From positions 1-25,483 of the forward strand of contig CAYPIE010000086.1 in the NCBI GenBank assembly GCA_964410665.1: a stretch of 25,483 nt of DNA. The letters run 5' to 3'. The stretch's first letter is position 1; the number at the start of each line of letters is the position of its first letter. The notes below the pieces were generated by a model. The model was not told the origin of the DNA, searched no databases, and was given only the letters and a program-made list of their open reading frames with translations. Positions 22,038 to 25,483 of this stretch are shown here, piece after piece. A program made the translations under genes and the position numbers. The stretch is from CAYPIE01 sp964410665 (GTDB taxonomy: Bacteria > Planctomycetota > Planctomycetia > Gemmatales > Gemmataceae).

Positions 22038-23432
22038 ATGCGCAGCGCGGGAACGTTTCTGATCCTGCTCGGCCTGAGCGGATGTGTCGCGGACGGGCCA
22101 CAGGTCGGCAGTCAACCATTCAATCAGCCTTATCGAGTCAAAGAAGCCAAGGGAGTGATGGGCCCGCATGGCACGCCCCTGGCCATGAGTGCCCGAGGCA
22201 AGATCAAGTCGCCCTATCAGAACGGGCGAGCGATCCAACCTGCCGGCGGGGTTGCTGGGATGAGTGGTGGCGTGAAGCATGCGAACTATGTGGGCAGCCC
22301 TTCGGGCGGCATCCAGCGTGTCAACTTCGGCGGCCACGCCGGTGGTCCGGGCGGCGGGCAGATCGGCGCACCCAATGTGCCCCCCATGGGCCCTCCGGGC
22401 GCGGTGGCAGCGGTTGGGGCGATCCCACCGGGCGCCGCCATGCAGTTGGGCAACTCCCGCACCTCGGTTCGCTTTGGCACCCCAGCCGGGATGACCGTGT
22501 CTTGGCTGACAGGCAATGGCTTTGGGGAGCATGTCGTCGAGGTCCCCGGGCGGTATAACTTCCGTCAGGGTGGCATCTATCGTCTGAAGCTGTCGAGTAT
22601 CCCCACCCGACCGAACATGGTACTCTACCCCACCATCGAAGTGTTGCCGGCCAACCACAAGACGGCCACCTTCTTGGCGCATAGCTCGGTGCCGGTGAAC
22701 TTTACCGAACAGGACTTCGAACAAGTTGATTCGGGCAACTTCCTGATCAAAGTGATCTACCTGCCCGATCCGGAGTTCCAAGACCTAGCCGCCATCGCAG
22801 GCCCAGCCGAGATCATCTCTACCCGCCTGGAACCAGGGCTGGATCCAATTATCGAAGCACAACGACGGGGTAGTATCCTGGTGGTGGTGCGGGTGGGTAA
22901 TATCGACCTACAAGCGCCGAATACCCCGAGTATGGCAGGTGGATTACCGGGTGTTCCCAGTGGTGGCGTACTACCCGGATCGGTAGTTCCCAATCAGGGT
23001 GTGCCAGGAGGCGTGTTGCCCGGGTCGGTAGTTCCCAATCAGGGTGTGCCAGGGGGCGTGTTGCCCGGGTCCATTGTCCCCGATCAAGGGATACCGGGTG
23101 GCGTAATGCCTGGAGGCATCGTGCCCAATGGGGTAGTACCGGGAACCACCGTTCCGGGAGGCAGCCCGATGCCAGGAATGATGCCACCGACCATGCCGCG
23201 GAATTCGACCGTGCCCGGCGGACAACGCCCGAGTGCGATCCCAACCACACCGGTCAAGCCGGCCGAAAAGATGCCCAAACCACCCACAGGGCTGCGGACC
23301 AAAAACACGAAACGACTAGGCCTGATCGGTCGCATCTTTGGCGACAGTGACAAGGATGCTGCTGAGGCCAAGAAGAAAACAAAGCCCAAGTTGATCCCGG
23401 TGAGCCGGATGATCGGCCGCGACGGGAAGTAA
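22038..23432 (+). CDS. Exported lipoprotein with Pro/Gly 15-residue tandem repeats
   Basis: A 464-residue lipoprotein. The signal ends in the lipobox LSGC with Cys16. Residues 17-140 are Gly/Pro-rich and disordered. A globular domain spans about 143-290 (VRFGTPAGMTVSWL ... VIYLPDPEF ... ILVVVRVGNIDL), homologous to part of the next gene's product. Residues 313-372 are four 15-residue repeats, PGSVVPNQGVPGGVL and variants, followed by a Pro/Thr stretch and a Lys-rich tail. Such tails suit a cell-wall or surface-layer location, but no function is known. GGAGGGGG precedes the ATG at 22038; the frame is open from 21969. The downstream paralog suggests gene duplication. Confidence 0.82.
   Translation: MRSAGTFLILLGLSGCVADGPQVGSQPFNQPYRVKEAKGVMGPHGTPLAMSARGKIKSPYQNGRAIQPAGGVAGMSGGVKHANYVGSPSGGIQRVNFGGHAGGPGGGQIGAPNVPPMGPPGAVAAVGAIPPGAAMQLGNSRTSVRFGTPAGMTVSWLTGNGFGEHVVEVPGRYNFRQGGIYRLKLSSIPTRPNMVLYPTIEVLPANHKTATFLAHSSVPVNFTEQDFEQVDSGNFLIKVIYLPDPEFQDLAAIAGPAEIISTRLEPGLDPIIEAQRRGSILVVVRVGNIDLQAPNTPSMAGGLPGVPSGGVLPGSVVPNQGVPGGVLPGSVVPNQGVPGGVLPGSIVPDQGIPGGVMPGGIVPNGVVPGTTVPGGSPMPGMMPPTMPRNSTVPGGQRPSAIPTTPVKPAEKMPKPPTGLRTKNTKRLGLIGRIFGDSDKDAAEAKKKTKPKLIPVSRMIGRDGK
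22974..23153 (+). repeat. 45-bp coding tandem repeat, four units
   Basis: Units start at 22974, 23019, 23064 and 23109. The first two are nearly identical at the DNA level; the third and fourth have drifted (PGSIVPDQGIPGGVM, PGGIVPNGVVPGTTV). The repeat keeps the reading frame, so unit number can change without breaking the lipoprotein. Confidence 0.88.
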
Positions 23433-23499
23433 GCACAACGAAGAGCAAAAGCGAAAAAAGCGTTTACGGGAAAAAGCAGCGATTGCGATGCGGGGTCAC

Positions 23500-23682
23500 C
23501 CCCGGACTCACGTCCGGGGCTCGCCTTAAGAGGCAGAGGCGGTTGCAAGAAGCCAGAAACCCCGGACTCACGTCCGGGGCTCGCCTTAAGAGGCAGAGAC
23601 GGTTGCAAGAAGCCAGAAACCCCGGACTCACGTCCGGGGCTCGCCGGAAGACCGAAGGGCTCAGGACTTACGTCCTTCGCAC
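23500..23682. repeat. 60-bp tandem repeats with family C palindrome
   Basis: The palindrome CCCCGGACTCACGTCCGGGG followed by CTCGCC occurs at 23500, 23560 and 23620, exactly 60 bp apart. The linker TTAAGAGGCAGAGGCGGTTG...AGCCAGAAA is repeated with one base changed. A degenerate copy (GGACTTACGTCCTTCGC) follows near 23664. The segment fills the 323-base gap between the two paralogous genes. Its translation (PGLTSGARLKRQRRLQEARN) creates a false N-terminal extension of the downstream gene. Confidence 0.9.
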
Positions 23683-23755
23683 CCTGGATCTCAGCCGGGG
23701 ACAAAACGCGCTGTACAAGCGATGCCATATCTCTCTGGGAAGCAGGAATCGTCCC

Positions 23756-25195
23756 ATGAACCTTGGCCTCCTCACCGTGCTGGTGCCAACCCTGACGATG
23801 GCCGCGCCGGTTCCACCGGTTCCGTTGCCACCAGCACCCGTACTGTATGTCCGGATGATTGCTCCGGAGGGAACCCGGGTGAGCTTCTACCCGGGGCTGC
23901 CGCAAGAACAATTGCTCGAGAGCCCGGCGACGGTGGCGATGCGACCGGGCTATCACTACCGGCTACGGCTAGACAACTTACCCGATGATAAGCAGACCCC
24001 GCTGTTTCCGAGTCTCGAAATCCGAGGCAGCTTGCATCCACCCAAGGGGCTCAATATCGCTGCCCATCCGGTGCCCTTGGTCCTCACCGAAGCGGAGATC
24101 GAGCAGATTCGGCTCGGGGCCATGGTCACCAAAGTGCTCTACCTGGAAGATCCGGAAATGGCAGTCGGCTTACAATCGACACCGGATCAGCCCTTACAGT
24201 TTGAAGTCGCTTCCGAGCACGAAGCACTGGAAAGTGCTCGCGAGCGTGGTCGAATGATGGTGGTGTTTCGAGTAGGAGGAAAGCAATACGCGCCTGACGA
24301 ACTGGCGCGGATCAATGTTCCCGGCACCATCCTTTTGCCCAATGAACCGGTCCTGCCGCCCGCAGCAGCACCACCACATTTTCAGCCCTGTTTCTATCCT
24401 GTTTATGACCCGATCCTCGGACCAGAACCAGCGACCGAGGAATGCCTTCACGATGGCGGAGACATCAACATCAAACTGGGGATCCGACCCGATGGGCAGT
24501 TGGGTGGACTGGATCCGTCCGATGCCTCGCTAGAATATACCTTGGGACGCGACCGTCGTGTTGCCACCTCCAACCGAGTGTGCGTTTGTGTGCCACGCTA
24601 CGTGGCCCTGCGGGCGATTTTGGTCCCTACCGGCTTTCTCCGTGCCAGTGCAGCACAGGTCGAAAGCAAACTCGAGCCCACCAATCTTCTGGTAACCCAG
24701 CAACCACCCATCACGGTCGAACAGCTGGACATCGTCGAGTTATTACGCCAACCGATCCCGCCGCGTGGCATCGAAAGCCGACTAGGTGTGCATAGCTGGC
24801 AGGGAGAAACCAAGCCCGAAGCCTTTGCACAAATCGATGGCGTCGCTGTGATCGGACAGCTTGTCGAAACCATCGACCTGACGGGCTACCCCTGCTGTAA
24901 ACCGTTGTTGCTGCATAAGTGGGTCGAGCCCGCCTACCCCCAGCAAATCGGCGAGGTGATCACATTCTACTTGCGCTACCGCAATCTGACCAACGAGACC
25001 ATGACCAAGGTGGTGGTCAGTGACAATCTGACCGCACGGCTGGGCTATATCCCCAAGTCCGCCAAGTCGGATCGCGAGGCGACCTTTACCTACATCGAGA
25101 ACGACGTTGGCTCGGTCATCTTACGCTGGGAAATTGCCGGTGAGCTCAAACCCGGCCAGATGGGGGTGGTTTCGTTCAGGGCACGCATTCGTTAG
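23756..25195 (+). CDS. Exported protein with DUF11-like domain, paralog of the upstream lipoprotein
   Basis: A 479-residue exported protein. MNLGLLTVLVPTLTMAAPVP is a signal peptide, with cleavage probably near AAP. The domain at about 30-185 (YVRMIAPEGTRVSFYPG ... LFPSLEIRG ... KVLYLEDPEM ... MMVVFRVGGKQY) is homologous to residues 143-290 of the preceding lipoprotein. The C-terminal ~110 residues (GEVITFYLRYRNLTNETMTK, VVVSDNLTARLGYIP, LKPGQMGVVSFRARI) match the DUF11/conserved-repeat beta-sandwich of surface proteins. The middle has several Cys (CVCVPRY, YPCCKP). The start at 23756 is chosen because AGCAGGA lies upstream and the frame before it is only repeat DNA. It may be co-transcribed with the upstream gene through the repeats. 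Confidence 0.85.
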   Translation: MNLGLLTVLVPTLTMAAPVPPVPLPPAPVLYVRMIAPEGTRVSFYPGLPQEQLLESPATVAMRPGYHYRLRLDNLPDDKQTPLFPSLEIRGSLHPPKGLNIAAHPVPLVLTEAEIEQIRLGAMVTKVLYLEDPEMAVGLQSTPDQPLQFEVASEHEALESARERGRMMVVFRVGGKQYAPDELARINVPGTILLPNEPVLPPAAAPPHFQPCFYPVYDPILGPEPATEECLHDGGDINIKLGIRPDGQLGGLDPSDASLEYTLGRDRRVATSNRVCVCVPRYVALRAILVPTGFLRASAAQVESKLEPTNLLVTQQPPITVEQLDIVELLRQPIPPRGIESRLGVHSWQGETKPEAFAQIDGVAVIGQLVETIDLTGYPCCKPLLLHKWVEPAYPQQIGEVITFYLRYRNLTNETMTKVVVSDNLTARLGYIPKSAKSDREATFTYIENDVGSVILRWEIAGELKPGQMGVVSFRARIR

Positions 25196-25205
25196 CCAGC
25201 AGACA

Positions 25206-25338
25206 GGCAGAGGCGATTGCGGTGCGGGGAAAGCGGCAGAGGCGATTGCGATGCGGGGAAAGAGGCAGAGGCGATTGCGGGAAGTCTGGGAGAGGCAGAG
25301 GCGTTTGCGATGCGGGGAAAGAGGCAGAGGCGCTTGCG
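25206..25338. repeat. Array of five 16-bp family D repeats at ~29-bp spacing
   Basis: GGCAGAGGCGATTGCG or a one-base variant (GCGTTTGCG, GCGCTTGCG) starts at 25206, 25235, 25264, 25294 and 25323. Spacing is 29, 29, 30 and 29 bp. The linkers are themselves similar (GTGCGGGGAAAGC, ATGCGGGGAAAGA). The same unit occurs inside the 60-bp repeats at 23531 and 23591. Confidence 0.85.
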
Positions 25339-25350
25339 ATAAGTCAGAAC

Positions 25351-25472
25351 CCCCGGACTGACGTCCGGGGCTCGCCTTTCGGAGGCGCTTGCGACGACAG
25401 AAGTGATGGACTGCAAGAGAGTTGCAGAGAATCGCTCGCGTAGGCAGAGCTCCGGACTGACGTCCTTCGCCA
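25351..25472. repeat. Family C palindrome and partial copy at the window end
   Basis: CCCCGGACTGACGTCCGGGG (25351-25370) followed by CTCGCC is the same family as the repeats at 23500-23639, with ACTG for ACTC. A partial copy, CTCCGGACTGACGTCCTTCG, lies at 25450-25469. Nothing coding is seen between 25196 and the window end. Confidence 0.85.
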
Positions 25473-25483
25473 GAGAAGAGACT

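Noticed and set aside
23483..23755. N-terminal extension of the DUF11-like protein
   Set aside because: It is translated family C repeat DNA; a signal peptide and ribosome site support the start at 23756.
25206..25338. Possible CRISPR array
   Set aside because: Repeat units are 16 bp with similar, not unique, linkers, and there are no cas genes.

Overview
This window looks like a chromosomal piece of a planctomycete, most likely of the Gemmataceae type. The evidence is high GC content, a protein with a prepilin-like N-terminus and an H-X9-DG motif (DUF1559), a TIGR02996-type N-terminal domain, a large membrane-anchored Ser/Thr kinase, and dense dispersed palindromic repeats between genes. 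The taxonomic call is inference from family content only.

Layout. 1-338: an inverted-repeat element, then corA (339-1301). 1575-1940: a SpoIIAA/STAS-like gene broken by two in-frame stops. 2067-3567: a DoxX-like membrane protein and a PhlG/DAPG-hydrolase-like protein. 4126-4632 (minus): phenolic acid decarboxylase padC. 4633-6029: decayed DNA with the front end of a HAD phosphatase whose nucleophilic Asp is Ala, a 219-bp element with 44-bp terminal inverted repeats, and an array of family A palindromes. 6030-9910: a tight operon of queC, a Ser/Thr kinase and dapB. 10010-12655: a three-gene, overlapping RNA-repair cassette of methyltransferase, RNA ligase and HD-Pnk end-healing enzyme. 12734-12838: another family A repeat array. 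13002-15186 (minus): a short uvrC and a TIGR02996-domain gene. 15519-17106: a secreted CHRD protein, convergent with a TylF-like methyltransferase. 17440-17511: a CAU-anticodon tRNA. 17650-18030: a frameshifted winged-helix pseudogene. 18077-19968: a small membrane protein, the DUF1559 protein and a lipoprotein. 20062-21765: a Y-family DNA polymerase with a SRAP-like partner behind an operator-like palindrome. 22038-25195: two paralogous exported proteins separated by 60-bp tandem repeats. 25196-25483: more repeats.

The strongest system is the cassette at 10010-12655. The HD-Pnk would heal RNA ends (2',3'-cyclic phosphate or 3'-phosphate removal, and 5'-OH phosphorylation). The KxDG ligase would seal them. 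The translationally coupled methyltransferase suggests that ends or repaired RNAs are also marked, in functional analogy to the Pnkp/Hen1 system but built from different enzyme families. HD-Pnk with a ligase is already known; the coupled methyltransferase is the less described part. A second DNA-damage-themed unit is the Y-family polymerase plus SRAP-like protein.

Intergenic DNA is unusually rich in structured repeats of at least four families, and three genes are visibly decaying. No transposase, integrase, CRISPR array or phage gene was recognised. All family assignments come from reading motifs by eye, without database searches.
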